Source: Amaricoccus solimangrovi
GTDB lineage: Bacteria; Pseudomonadota; Alphaproteobacteria; Rhodobacterales; Rhodobacteraceae
Assembly: GCF_006385685.1 (NCBI RefSeq)
Contig: NZ_VFRP01000025.1
Coordinates: forward strand, 1-60,813
DNA: 60,813 bases
Direction of reading: 5' to 3'
Shown here: one piece after another, positions 1 to 8,570 of the stretch
Numbering within the stretch: the stretch's first letter is position 1
Layout of the letters: each line of letters starts with the position of its first letter
The notes under the pieces: generated by a model
Databases searched by the model: none
What the model saw: only the letters and a program-made list of their open reading frames with translations
Told to the model about the DNA's origin: nothing
Made by a program: the position numbers and the translations under genes

Positions 1-124
1 GGCTCGACACCCGGATGTCGATCGCCGGGAGGGCGGCGAAAATCGCCTGACACACCGCGAGCGCGCCAAGCAGCCAGAGGAGCCAGTCGCGGGGCTTCAA
101 GGTTCGAACGCCGCCGTCGCGCAT
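1..124 (-). CDS. N-terminal fragment of a probable PAP2-family membrane phosphatase (cut by window edge)
   Basis: The first 41 codons of a leftward gene are present and the rest lies outside the window. After a short basic N-terminus (ATG at 124) there is a Trp/Leu-rich hydrophobic stretch (DWLLWLLGALAVCQAIFAAL) followed by PAIDIRVS. A first membrane helix followed by a short 'P-x-ID-x-x-VS' segment is typical of PAP2/LpxE-like lipid phosphatases, which are often encoded beside a response regulator and histidine kinase. A broken pair of that kind lies just upstream. The catalytic motifs are outside the window, so the family call is tentative. Confidence 0.4.
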   Translation of the reverse strand, partial: MRDGGVRTLKPRDWLLWLLGALAVCQAIFAALPAIDIRVSS

Positions 125-465
125 GTGCCATCCCGTGCCGTGACATGCATTGGAGGGGGTGACGGGCGGCGGACGCCTCGGTTCCCGCCATCTGGAGCGG
201 CGTCTTCGATCTCTTCGCGGAGCGCCGGAAGTGCGCGGGTGGCCCGCCGGGGCGGGAACCGCGAAGGCGCGCGATCGGAGTCGCGCCGGATAACCGCTCC
301 AGCGAAGCCATGGCGGCCTCCTCGGTCGCAATCGCGATGAGCCGGGGGCGCCGGAGCGCCGCGAAAGCAGGTGAGCCCGGATCATTGCCCGGAAAACCCG
401 CCTGGCGCCGGAGCGCCGCGAGCAGGTCATCCGGTCGTTCTCGATCAGCGGGATTCGCATGCATG
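125..465. other. Gap of about 340 bp without a convincing gene
   Basis: The stretch lies between the end of the kinase remnant and the phosphatase start. Frames here are open, as expected at this GC content, but none gives a recognisable protein. It contains an imperfect direct repeat of about 24 bp (347-372 and 404-427, core GGCGCCGGAGCGCCGCG). It may be decayed coding sequence or promoter DNA for the leftward phosphatase. Confidence 0.5.
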
Positions 466-1413
466 CTATTCGGCGGCGTCGGGCAGCCGGGCGCGGCCGG
501 TCTCCGGCGGGGGGAACATCAGCCGGACCGGGGTTCCGCCTTCCGGGCCATCGTCGATTTCCACCGCGCCGCCATGCAGCTGCATCGTGGCGGCGACGAT
601 CGCGAGGCCGAGCCCGACGCCGTCGGAGCCGCTCCGGTCCAGTTTCCGGAAGCGCCGGAGTACCGCGGCGCTCCGGTCGGCCGGAATGCCCGGGCCACGG
701 TCGCGCACGCTGATCTCGGGGCCGGGTCCTGCGGTCACCGTCACCACCTCGCCGGCGGGGGAATGCGAGAGGGCGTTCTCGATGACGTTTCGCAGCGCCC
801 GTCCGAGCGCCTCGGCATGGCCATGCACCGGGACCGCCGCCGCGTCCTCGAAGGCGATCCGGCGGTTCCGGTTGAGGGCGAGGGGTGTCAGCTCCGCGAC
901 GAGCGCGCGTGCGACCTCGCCGAGGTCGACCCGGGCCTCGGGACCGAATTCGAGCGCGGTCGCCTGGGACATGTCGAGCATCTGGTTGACGAGCCGCCGC
1001 ATCTTCTCGGCGTCCACCTCGAGCCTCGCCTTCTCGGGACTGTCGGGCAGCCGCCCGATGCTCAGCATCATGACCGAGAGCGGGGTCCGCGACTCGTGGG
1101 CCGCGTCTCCGGCGAAGTCGCGCGGCGCCGTGACCGAGGTCTCGATCCGCGCGAGCATCCGGTTCACCGAGGCGACGAGGGCCTGGGCTTCGCGCGAGGT
1201 CCGCGCCTCGCGCTCGATCGTGTCGAAGACGGGGTTGCCGAGTTCCAGCGTGGCCCCGAGACAGGCGCCGGGCCGACGCAGAAACGCCCGGCAGCGCGCG
1301 ACGGACTCGGGCATCGCGAGGGGCTTGACCACGTAATCGTCCGCCCCCGAGTCGAGATCCGCGACCCGGTCTCCGAGGCCGTCGCGCGCGGTCAGGACGA
1401 GGATCGGGGTCAC
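466..1413 (-). pseudogene. Collapsed two-component system: receiver fragment fused in frame to a histidine-kinase core
   Basis: Reading leftward from about 1413, the product begins inside an OmpR-type receiver domain ([10 protein letters not shown], then [11 protein letters not shown] containing the conserved Lys). It continues to [10 protein letters not shown], the receiver-effector linker. It then switches in frame to the end of a HAMP domain and a complete kinase core: His box [10 protein letters not shown] box [11 protein letters not shown] boxes DRGPGIP and GVGLGLAIV. The receiver N-terminus with its phospho-Asp, the DNA-binding domain and the sensor/membrane half of the kinase are missing. 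Upstream the frame runs straight into a transposase remnant, so no native start remains. It is best read as deletion debris next to an insertion element; an expressed chimera is unlikely but possible. Confidence 0.8.
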
Positions 1414-2356
1414 ACCCGCCAGGCCACGACGCAGCACAGCGCGATGCAGTTGGCCAAGCGATCGGCTGTGGCCAGGCGCAGATCCTCGATCCGGCAGCCG
1501 GTCTTCAGGGTCCTGAAGAAGGTCTCTATTTTCCAGCGCAGGGCATACCATTCGAGCTTGCGCACGGCCTCGGCGTGGGTCGTCACCGGCAGGTTCGTGA
1601 TCAGCTTCCAGAGGACGGGGGCCCTGTCCTCCGGCGGGTCGAGTTCCTCGGCATGGATGATCTGGAGCTCCTGGTGCCGGTATTTCCGCTGCTTTCCTAT
1701 CGGCGGGCGGACCGTCGTCGTCGCATGCCGGACGGACAGAACGGCACAATGCTCCTTGCCCTGCGCGTCCCGGAACCGCACCTCGTGGGTGCCGCTGGAC
1801 TGCACCTGCGTCATGACCTTGGCGATGGTCGTGCCGCCATCCTCCGCCAGGCGGTCGACACAGCTCCGGACCAGGAAGCCGGTCCCAAGTTCCTCGGCCA
1901 GGCTGTAGAGCTCGTAGATGTCGCTCTCGCGGTCGCCGACATGCACGCAGCGCTCCGGCGCGCCTGCCAGCTCGGTGGATAGGCGCAGATTGTCGAGCCA
2001 GCGCATGCTCTCCTTTTGCTCAATGGGGACACGGATGGGATTGATCTTGCGCTTGAGCGCAGCGGTGCGAAGGTGAATTCCGTGGTGTCCTGAAGGATCA
2101 GGATGGGACCATCGGTGGCCTTCATGCGCAGGGCAGAGGCAGCGAAATGGTCACCCAGGGTCTTATCTTCGCTGACATTGCCGTTGGAAAAGAACCGGTA
2201 GGCCGCCTTGGTGTTCGACCAGTCCTGGAACGCCGGGGGCGGCGATTTTCCCGGCCGCTCCCCGAGAGCCTCGAGCATCGCCCCGAGTCTGCGGTTCAGC
2301 CGCTCACCGCCCAGATCGCACCCGGCAGTTTCCGTTGCCACCCAGCTTTGCGCCAT
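1410..2356 (-). pseudogene. IS4-family (Tn5/IS50-like) transposase, internally deleted and truncated
   Basis: The N-terminal part (start 2356) has the Tn5-type DNA-binding region (DLGGERLNRRL, WSNTKAAYRFF) and the first catalytic Asp in ILILQDTTEF. Directly after EFTF the frame breaks. Homology resumes in another frame at about 2065 as [16 protein letters not shown] and runs through the second Asp (VGDRESDIY) and the YxxRWxIE catalytic Glu region ([17 protein letters not shown]). About a hundred central residues are missing. The C-terminus stops at 1410, fused to receiver-domain DNA, so the left end of the element is gone. It cannot be an active transposase. Confidence 0.88.
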
Positions 2357-2449
2357 GCTCGCACCTCACGCGTTCGGTGCACATGACGAATCATGATCCT
2401 ATCATTGTTGCCAAGGCCAATCTGGAAGGTGATTCAATTCACCGCACCA

Positions 2450-2468
2450 ACTTGTGGGTAACTGCAAG
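2450..2468 (-). repeat. Probable surviving terminal inverted repeat of the IS4/Tn5-like element
   Basis: The 19 bases acttgtgggtaactgcaag match the complement of the Tn5 outside end at 13 of 19 positions by eye, including the terminal ACTTGTG. They lie about 95 bp upstream of the transposase start, where the outer end of this family is expected. The partner end near 1410 is deleted. The exact boundary with the neighbouring IS256 fragment is uncertain. Confidence 0.5.
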
Positions 2469-2479
2469 CCAAGCCGGAT

Positions 2480-2593
2480 GCTTACCCATCAGGCGCTCGG
2501 CGGCAAAGCCGATCATTTCGCGCAACAGGTCCGCATCGGCGCTCTTTCCACCAGAGCGCGCAGGTCCATCATGGGTTTGGTCATCGGGGGCAT
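2480..2593 (-). pseudogene. N-terminal fragment of an IS256-family transposase with a frameshift
   Basis: Leftward from ATG 2593 (or 2584) the sequence reads MTKPMMDLRALVE, then a one-base deletion near 2546. It resumes in the next frame as KSADADLLREMIGFAAERLM. This is the start of IS256-family transposases of the ISRm3/ISRm5 kind. Homology stops at about 2480, close to the IS4 inverted repeat, as if the Tn5-like element had landed in it. Only about 35 of some 400 residues remain. Confidence 0.7.
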
Positions 2594-2719
2594 GCCTCGG
2601 TTCAGGTTGGCTCAGCAACCCGACCCTACCGGGAAACCCGATGACCGCCGCGAGCTACACCATCAGATGGGGCACGATGGCCGCCTCCGCCAACGTCACC
2701 CCGCGCCCCACGGAACGCT

Positions 2720-3411
2720 CCAGCTTCCATCTGGTGATGAATGTGCCTCAAGCTTCCCAAACAAGCCGCGCGGTGTACCTCGAGTGGAGGACCGGCGGGT
2801 GATCTCGGGGATCATCCATGTCATCCGGGGCGGGCTGATGTGGCGGGACGCGCCCGCCGTCTACGGACCGCCGAAGACGCTCTACAATCGCTTTATCCGC
2901 TGGAGCAGGATCGGCGTCTTCGACAGGATCTCGACCCGCCTCAAGGTCCACCGCACCGCCGCCAGCCTGCTCAAAGGGAGCTGTACCCTGCCGTATTGGG
3001 CGCACCAAGGGTGCTCTGAACCCGAAGCTGCACGCGGTGTGCCACACCGCAAGCCCTTGATCCTGCGCCTCACCGAGGGTCAGGTCAGCGATTATCGTGG
3101 CGCGGCGACCGTGCTGCCCGACGCGGACGTTCTTACCGCTGACAAGGGCTATGTCAGCGACCGGTCCCGCGTAGGCTTGTCTGAACTCGCGATCGCCCCC
3201 TGCATCCCCGGCCGGGCGAACCGCAAGGCGCCCCTGCCTTACGAGGCCGACCTCTACAAGCAGCGCAATCGGATCGAGGGCATGTTCGGCATGCCACCGA
3301 TTGGCACCGCATCGCCACCCGATACGACCGCTGCGCCCACCTCTTCATGAGCGCCATCTGCATCGCCGCGACCGTCTATGGATACGACAAGTGTCCACAG
3401 ATCCTGATCGG
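2720..3411 (+). pseudogene. IS5-family (IS427 group) transposase remnant with deletions and frameshifts
   Basis: Recognisable blocks in order are SSFPNKPRGVPRVEDRRV, GLMWRDAP, YGPPKTLYNRFIRW, KVHRTAASLL, LTEGQVSDYRGAA, LTADKGYVSD, IAPCIPGRANRKAPLPYEAD, and RNRIEGMFG. After a frame change the end reads RIATRYDRCAHLFMSAICIA. The segment carrying the first catalytic Asp (normally just before KAHRTAASL) is deleted, the Lys/Gly-rich loop is scrambled, and the last 35 residues are out of frame. The element is dead. It marks the left boundary of the catabolic island. Confidence 0.88.
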
Positions 3412-3425
3412 ATCCACCTCCGGGG

Positions 3426-4208
3426 TCAGCCCAGGTCGGCGTAGTCCGGCGTTTCCCGGCCGATGATCCGCCGGACGCTCGCGAGATGCAGCCGCGCGCT
3501 TTCGGCGTCCCCCGCGCGGATCTGCCGCGCCGTCTTCTCAGCCAGCTGTGGTGGCACAGGAACCAGCGGCCGGCCGGTCGAGAGCGCCTTGATCTGCGCC
3601 TCGGCGGCGCGCTCGAGATAGTAGAGGTCGTCCCAGGCCTCGGCGATCGTGGGCGCGATCACCATCACGCCGTGGTTCCGCATGAAAACCACGTCGGCGT
3701 CGCCGAGCGTGGCGGCGATGCGCGCGCCCTCCTCAGCGTCGAGCGCAAGGCCGTTGTAGTCGCGGTCATAGACTACGCGGCCGCGGAACTTCAGCGCGGT
3801 CTGCCCGGCGTAGACGAGTGGCTCGCCCTCGGTCATCGCCAGCGCCGTCGCCCAGGGCATGTGCGTGTGGAAGGCGGCCGCCGCGCGCGGCAGCAGCCGG
3901 TGCAGCTGGGCGTGGATGTGGAAGGCGGTCGCCTCGGGGGCGCCTTCGCCCTCGAGCACGTTGCCTTCGAAGTCGCAGATCACGAGATCCGCCGCGCGCA
4001 CCTCCTCGAAGGCGAGGCCGTAGGGGTTGACGACGAAGAGATCGGGGTGAGCGGGCACGACGGCGGAGAAGTGGTTGCAGATCCCCTCCTGCAGCCCGAG
4101 CCGGGCGGCCATACGGAGGCAGGCGGCGAGGTCGCGCCGGGCCTCGCGGATCTCGGGGGTATCGAGCCCCGCGCGGGTCGCGCGCTGGACGTCGAGCTCA
4201 TGCGCCAT
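3426..4208 (-). CDS. Class II aldolase/adducin-family protein
   Basis: A 260-residue cytosolic protein of the fold that includes L-fuculose-phosphate aldolase and related lyases and decarboxylases. The zinc-binding and catalytic set is visible: Glu92 in APEATAFHIH, His114 and His116 in FHTHMPW, and His179 in MRNHGVM. The closest style is the 'class II aldolase/adducin' enzymes that accompany amino-acid and organic-acid catabolic operons, so the substrate cannot be named. It is the last gene of a leftward operon (binding-fold protein, cyclodeaminase, amidohydrolase, LivH, LivM, aldolase). Its ATG overlaps the end of livM by 11 bp, which points to translational coupling. The position suggests cleavage of a late pathway intermediate. 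Confidence 0.85.
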   Translation of the reverse strand: MAHELDVQRATRAGLDTPEIREARRDLAACLRMAARLGLQEGICNHFSAVVPAHPDLFVVNPYGLAFEEVRAADLVICDFEGNVLEGEGAPEATAFHIHAQLHRLLPRAAAAFHTHMPWATALAMTEGEPLVYAGQTALKFRGRVVYDRDYNGLALDAEEGARIAATLGDADVVFMRNHGVMVIAPTIAEAWDDLYYLERAAEAQIKALSTGRPLVPVPPQLAEKTARQIRAGDAESARLHLASVRRIIGRETPDYADLG

Positions 4209-5244
4209 GGGTCTTCTCCATTTCCTTCTCGGGCTCCGGCTCCGGGTCGACCGCCGGCGACGGGCCGGGGCGGCGGAGCTTCACCGCGCCCAGGAGCCCC
4301 TGCGGCCGGACCAGCACCACGAAGAGCAGGAGCCCGCCCGCGATGTAAAGCCGGTAGTCCGAGATGCCGCGCGCGCTCTCGAAGATGCCGATGATCACGG
4401 CGGCGCCGAGGATGGTGCCGGGAACCGAGCCGAGCCCGCCGACGAGCACGATCGCGAAGACTAGGGTGCTTTCCCAGTTGGTGAACATGTCGGGCCCGAC
4501 ATAGCTCAGGAAATGCGCGACGATGGCGCCCGCGACGCCGCTGATTCCGGCGCCTAGGCCGAAGGCGAGCAGCTTGTAGCGGGCGACGTTGATCCCGACC
4601 GCGCGGGCCGCGATCTCGTCCTCGCGCACCGCGAGGAAGCAGCGGCCGATGTCGGAGGCGCTGATCCGGTTGGTGATCGCCACCACGACCGCGAGCAGCG
4701 CGAGCGAGAGCAGGAAATATTCCTGGTTGGTCCATAGCTGGTGCCCGAAGAGGCTGATCGGCGGGATGTTCGGCAGGCCGACGGCGCCGTTCGTCACGCT
4801 GTCCCAGTTGAGGAAGACGAGGCGGCAGATCTCGGCGAAGCCGATGGTGACGAGGAAGAGATAGTCGCCGCCGATCCGCGTCGCGGGATAGCCGATCAGC
4901 AGGCCGAAGGCCGCCGAGAGCGCGACGGCGCAGATGAGCGTGATCGGGAAGGGCAGGCCCAAGTGGATCGTGAGCAGCGCCGAGGTATAGGCGCCGATCC
5001 CGTAGAAGGCCGCCTGCCCGTAGGAGAGTTGGCCGCAAAAGCCGGTGATGATGTTCTGCCCGAGCGCCAGGATCGACCAGATCGCGATCATCGTGAACAT
5101 GCGGAACAGGTACTGGTCGGTGATGACGAGCGGCGAGAGCGCGGCGAGGCCGAAGCCCAGGGTCCAGAGGACGCCCGGCGGGATGGAGCGCAGCGTGCCC
5201 ACGAGCGAGCGGCCTTCGGTCGGTCCGGTGGTCATGTCGGTCAT
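4198..5244 (-). CDS. livM: LivM-type branched-chain amino acid ABC permease (module A)
   Basis: A 348-residue inner-membrane protein with about nine hydrophobic segments and the BPD_transp_2 signatures (GQNIITGFCGQLSYGQAAFY near residues 60-80; GGLGSVPGTILGA near 270; RPQGLLGAV near the end). It has the usual family length plus a charged C-terminal tail (residues about 325-348). It should pair with LivH, encoded 4 bp upstream. There is no ATPase gene in this operon; the matching LivG/LivF/LivK genes lie at 12.8-15.9 kb under the same kind of promoter. The substrate is unknown, and the neighbouring enzymes suggest a cyclic or N-substituted amino-acid derivative rather than leucine. Confidence 0.92.
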   Translation of the reverse strand: MTDMTTGPTEGRSLVGTLRSIPPGVLWTLGFGLAALSPLVITDQYLFRMFTMIAIWSILALGQNIITGFCGQLSYGQAAFYGIGAYTSALLTIHLGLPFPITLICAVALSAAFGLLIGYPATRIGGDYLFLVTIGFAEICRLVFLNWDSVTNGAVGLPNIPPISLFGHQLWTNQEYFLLSLALLAVVVAITNRISASDIGRCFLAVREDEIAARAVGINVARYKLLAFGLGAGISGVAGAIVAHFLSYVGPDMFTNWESTLVFAIVLVGGLGSVPGTILGAAVIIGIFESARGISDYRLYIAGGLLLFVVLVRPQGLLGAVKLRRPGPSPAVDPEPEPEKEMEKTHGA

Positions 5245-5248
5245 CCCC

Positions 5249-6133
5249 TCAGACCTTCACCTGGATCGGCCGGCCGAACAGGCCCTGCGGCCGCACGAGC
5301 AGGACGAGGATCAGGAGCCCCATCGCGATCCCGTCGCGATAGCCGGTGTCGAAATAGGCCGCCGCCAGCGCCTCGGCGACGCCGAGCACCAGGCCGCCGA
5401 CGAAGGCGCCCTTGATGTTGCCGATGCCGCCGATCACCGCCGCGACGAAGGCCTTCATCATCACGGTGAAGCCCATCATCAGGTAGACGGTGTTGTAGTT
5501 GATCGCGAAGAGGATGCCGCCCGCGACGCCGAGGAGGCCCCCGAGCACGTAGACCATCGCGATGGTGCGGTTGACCGGGATCCCCATGTAGCCCGCCGCG
5601 TCGATGTCCTGCTGCACCGCGCGCATCGCCTTGCCGATCATCGTCTTGCGCACGAAGAGGTCGGTCGCGAGCATGAGCGCGAGCGCCACGCCGAAGACCG
5701 CGACCTGGGTCGAGGTGACGCCGATACCGAAGACCTCGGCCCGCGCGACCGGGATGTCGAGCGGGAAGGGCTCGGTCGTGGTGCCCCAGATGAGCTGGGC
5801 GGTGTTGCGGATGATGAGCGCCACGGCGATCGCGCTCACCGTCGGCACCATGCGGTGCGCGGTCCGGGTCGGGCGGAAGGCGATGCGCTCGATGAAGAAG
5901 CCCATCGCGCCGCCGAGCAGAATCCCGAGCGGGATCGCCGCGATCGCCGGGACGCCGACGAGCATCAGCGCCATGGCGACATAGGTGCCGAACATCAGCG
6001 TGTCGCCATGGGCGAAATTGTGCATCTGCAGGACGCCGAAGACCATGCTGTAGCCGACGGCGATGAGCGCGTAGATGCTGCCGGCCGAGAGGCCGTTCAG
6101 GATCTGCGCGAAGAAATACTCCAGTCCGGTCAT
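5249..6133 (-). CDS. livH: LivH-type branched-chain amino acid ABC permease (module A)
   Basis: A 294-residue membrane protein beginning LEYFFAQILNGLSAGSIYAL, the usual LivH opening. It carries the conserved MVFGVLQMHNFAHGDTLMFG block (residues about 30-50) and the C-terminal VIGGIGNIKGAFVGGLVLG. Eight hydrophobic segments are apparent. It forms the heteromeric channel with LivM. It lies 7 bp downstream of the amidohydrolase gene, so enzyme and permease are co-transcribed. Confidence 0.92.
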   Translation of the reverse strand: MTGLEYFFAQILNGLSAGSIYALIAVGYSMVFGVLQMHNFAHGDTLMFGTYVAMALMLVGVPAIAAIPLGILLGGAMGFFIERIAFRPTRTAHRMVPTVSAIAVALIIRNTAQLIWGTTTEPFPLDIPVARAEVFGIGVTSTQVAVFGVALALMLATDLFVRKTMIGKAMRAVQQDIDAAGYMGIPVNRTIAMVYVLGGLLGVAGGILFAINYNTVYLMMGFTVMMKAFVAAVIGGIGNIKGAFVGGLVLGVAEALAAAYFDTGYRDGIAMGLLILVLLVRPQGLFGRPIQVKV

Positions 6134-6140
6134 CGCCCCC

Positions 6141-7508
6141 TCACGCCCGCGGCAGGAATTGTCCGGCGCCCGGCCACGCCGCGAGCCCCGCGTGCGAGAA
6201 GACCTCCGTGCCGCGCAGGAAGGTGGCCCGGATCCGGCCGGTGCAGCGCGTGCCGTCGAAGGGCGACCATTTCGCCTGGCCCTCGAAGGCGGCCGCGTCG
6301 ATCACGGTCTCGCCCTTCGGGTCGAGCAGGATCAGGTCGGCGTCGAAGCCGGGGGCGATCGCGCCCTTGCGGCCGTAGAGGCCGAAGATCCGCGCCGGGC
6401 CGGTCGCGATCATCCGGCCGATCAGCGCAGGATCGAGCCCCCGGTCGAGCGCCGCGCCGATGAAGATCGGCGTCGTGGTCTCGATCCCCGTCAGCCCCAT
6501 CGCCGCCTCCCAGATCGACGCGGTCTCCTTGAGCGCGATCGGATAGGGGCAGTGGTCGGAGGTGAGCGCGTCGATTGTCCCGGTCGCGACCTCGGCCCAG
6601 AGATCCTCGACCGTGGCGCGCGGCCGGATCGGCGGGCCGCAGCGGGCGATGCCGCCGATCCGCTCGAGGTCGTCCTCGTCGAGCACGAGATACTGTGGGC
6701 AGGTCTCGACCGTGACGATCCGGCCGGCGGATCGCGCGGCGTCGATGATGCGCGCGCCGTTGCCAGTCGAGAGATGCACGATGTGGAGCCGCGCGCCGTG
6801 ATGGCCGGCGAGATGGATCGCACGCGCCACCGCCTCGGTCTCGGCGATCTCGGGCTGGGCGGCGCCATGGGCGCGGCCGCCGTCGGCGCCGGCCGCGCGC
6901 AGGCGCGCCATGCTGCCCTGGATGATGTCGTGGTTCTCGGCGTGGAGCCCGAGCAGGGAGCCGACGGCGGCGATCTCGCGCAGGGCCTCGCTCAGCGCGT
7001 CGTCGTCGAGGCCGGGCAGGCCGCGCGCGTCGCCGGCCGCGCGGTCGGCGCGGCCCGAGCAGCTGAACGCCTTCATCGCCACCGCGCCCGCCTCGTGCAT
7101 CGGCGCGATCTGGTCGAGGTTGGCACCGGTGAGCCCGCCCCAGAGCGCGAAATCGACGCAGGCGTGCGCGGCCATCGTCTCGCGCTTCGCAAGGAACCGC
7201 TCCAGCGTGGTCGCGGGCGGGTTCATGTGCGGCATCTCGATCACCGTCGTGACGCCGGCCTTGGCCGCGCCGGCGGTGCCAGCCTCGATCTCGGGCAGGA
7301 TGTCGTCGTGGCCGGCGGTGAAATGCGTATGCGCGTCGATGGCGCCCGGGAGCAGCATCAGGCCCTCGGCGTCGATGACGCGGGTCGCGGAGGGGACGGC
7401 GGCGGCGCCGTCGACGAGGGCCGCGATCCGGCCGTCGCTTACTCCGACGTGAAGGCGCGCCGCTCGATCCTCGAGAACAACGGTGGCGCCGGCGATGACG
7501 AGATCCAT
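6141..7508 (-). CDS. Allantoinase/dihydroorotase-like cyclic amidohydrolase
   Basis: A 455-residue member of the cyclic-amidohydrolase branch (allantoinase, dihydropyrimidinase, dihydroorotase), which opens cyclic amides using a binuclear metal centre. The metal ligands are all in place: His60 and His62 (DAHTHF), Lys146 for carboxylation (AMKAFSC), His189 (GLHAEN), His245 (HIVHLST) and Asp318 (TSDHCPY). The ETCPQYL block is typical of allantoinases. The context (LIV-type permeases, a cyclodeaminase homologue, aminotransferase and RidA nearby, no ureidoglycolate or glyoxylate genes) argues against simple allantoin use. Ring opening of another cyclic ureide, hydantoin or lactam is inferred. Confidence 0.88.
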   Translation of the reverse strand: MDLVIAGATVVLEDRAARLHVGVSDGRIAALVDGAAAVPSATRVIDAEGLMLLPGAIDAHTHFTAGHDDILPEIEAGTAGAAKAGVTTVIEMPHMNPPATTLERFLAKRETMAAHACVDFALWGGLTGANLDQIAPMHEAGAVAMKAFSCSGRADRAAGDARGLPGLDDDALSEALREIAAVGSLLGLHAENHDIIQGSMARLRAAGADGGRAHGAAQPEIAETEAVARAIHLAGHHGARLHIVHLSTGNGARIIDAARSAGRIVTVETCPQYLVLDEDDLERIGGIARCGPPIRPRATVEDLWAEVATGTIDALTSDHCPYPIALKETASIWEAAMGLTGIETTTPIFIGAALDRGLDPALIGRMIATGPARIFGLYGRKGAIAPGFDADLILLDPKGETVIDAAAFEGQAKWSPFDGTRCTGRIRATFLRGTEVFSHAGLAAWPGAGQFLPRA

Positions 7509-7523
7509 GTCAGCCTGTCCGTT

Positions 7524-8570
7524 TCAGAAGTCGTAGTTGGTTTCGGGGTCGGCGAGGAAGTCGAGCCAGGTGCCGATCCCCGCCGCAGCCGCGCGGGTCG
7601 CGACCAGCCGGCCGAGGATCATGTCCTCGATCGGCATGCCCTCGTTCATCGAGAAGATGAATTCGTCCGCGCGTTCGCGCCCCGGCTTGGCGCCCGCCGC
7701 GATCTCGTGGAGTTCCGCGTGGAGTTTCGGCAGGCCGTTCGGGAAATGCCCGCCCTCGGCGACCCAGGTCAGCATGTCCCAGCGGTCGGTGACGAACTTG
7801 TCCGCCGAGAGATAGGCCTCCGGCTCCCAGACGGTGCCGACGTCGATCGGCATGACCAGCGCGCCCGGGGCGATCCAGTCGCGACGGAGGCAGGGATCGG
7901 GCAGCATCGCGAACTTGGTCGCCGAGACGACTACGCCCGCGTCGCGCACCGCCGCCTCGGCGCTCGGGGCGATAGTGATCGCCCGGCCGGTGCGCCGCTC
8001 CATCTGGTCGCGGAACCGCGCCGCGGCCTCGGGGCGGATGTCGTAGGTCGCGATCGTTTCTGGGCTCAGCACTTCGAGCAGGCCGAGCAATTGCGTCCGC
8101 ATCTGGACGCCGCAGCCGATCAGCGCGAGCTTTTCCACCTTCTCCGGCGCGAGATGCTTCGCCGTCACCGCCGAGGCGGCGCCGGTGCGCATCGCGGTGA
8201 TCCAGGTGCCGTCGATCACCGCGACCGGTAAACCGGTCTCGGGATCGTTGAGAAGCACGAGCGCGGTGAGATTGGGCAGGCCCTTCGCGACATTGGCCGG
8301 AACCTCGGCGTTCCACTTGATGCCGAGCCCGCCGCCGTCGCGGAGATAGGCGGCGTTGCCGTTCAGCCGCCCGCCGTCCTTCCAAGGCAGGCTCGCCTTG
8401 CCCGGCATCAGCGCCGTCCCGGCGTGCTGGACGGCGAGGCAGTCCTCGACCGCCGCGATCACGTCGCCCATGCCGACGCCGAGTGCGACGAGATCGGCGC
8501 GGGAGAGATAGAGCAGCCGGCCGGGCGGAAGCGCCGCGGCGCGCGCGGTCTCGCGGAAGGCCAGCGTCAC
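7524..8570 (-). CDS. Ornithine cyclodeaminase/mu-crystallin family protein
   Basis: A 348-residue protein of the NAD(P)-dependent OCD/alanine dehydrogenase/ketimine reductase family. Key positions are Lys85 (LGIKWNA), Arg128 (AMRTGAAS) and the Rossmann motif IGCGVQ at 151-156; GVVVSATK follows. The N-terminus is longer than in classical OCD, and the C-terminal region (NEGMPIEDMILGR) matches uncharacterised OCD-like proteins of Rhodobacterales. It overlaps the end of the upstream gene by 4 bp (ATGA). In this context it may reduce or deaminate a cyclic imine or imino acid produced from the imported substrate. Confidence 0.85.
   Translation of the reverse strand: MTLAFRETARAAALPPGRLLYLSRADLVALGVGMGDVIAAVEDCLAVQHAGTALMPGKASLPWKDGGRLNGNAAYLRDGGGLGIKWNAEVPANVAKGLPNLTALVLLNDPETGLPVAVIDGTWITAMRTGAASAVTAKHLAPEKVEKLALIGCGVQMRTQLLGLLEVLSPETIATYDIRPEAAARFRDQMERRTGRAITIAPSAEAAVRDAGVVVSATKFAMLPDPCLRRDWIAPGALVMPIDVGTVWEPEAYLSADKFVTDRWDMLTWVAEGGHFPNGLPKLHAELHEIAAGAKPGRERADEFIFSMNEGMPIEDMILGRLVATRAAAAGIGTWLDFLADPETNYDF

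Noticed and set aside
347-427. Imperfect 24-bp direct repeat as an attachment site or integration scar
   Set aside because: There is no integrase, no tRNA gene and no matching copy elsewhere in the window; it may be chance repetition of GCGCTCCGGCGCC-like DNA.
6075-8231. A 718-codon open frame on the plus strand
   Set aside because: It runs antisense to the amidohydrolase and cyclodeaminase genes, is rich in Arg/Gly/Asp and matches no family. It is a GC-driven shadow.
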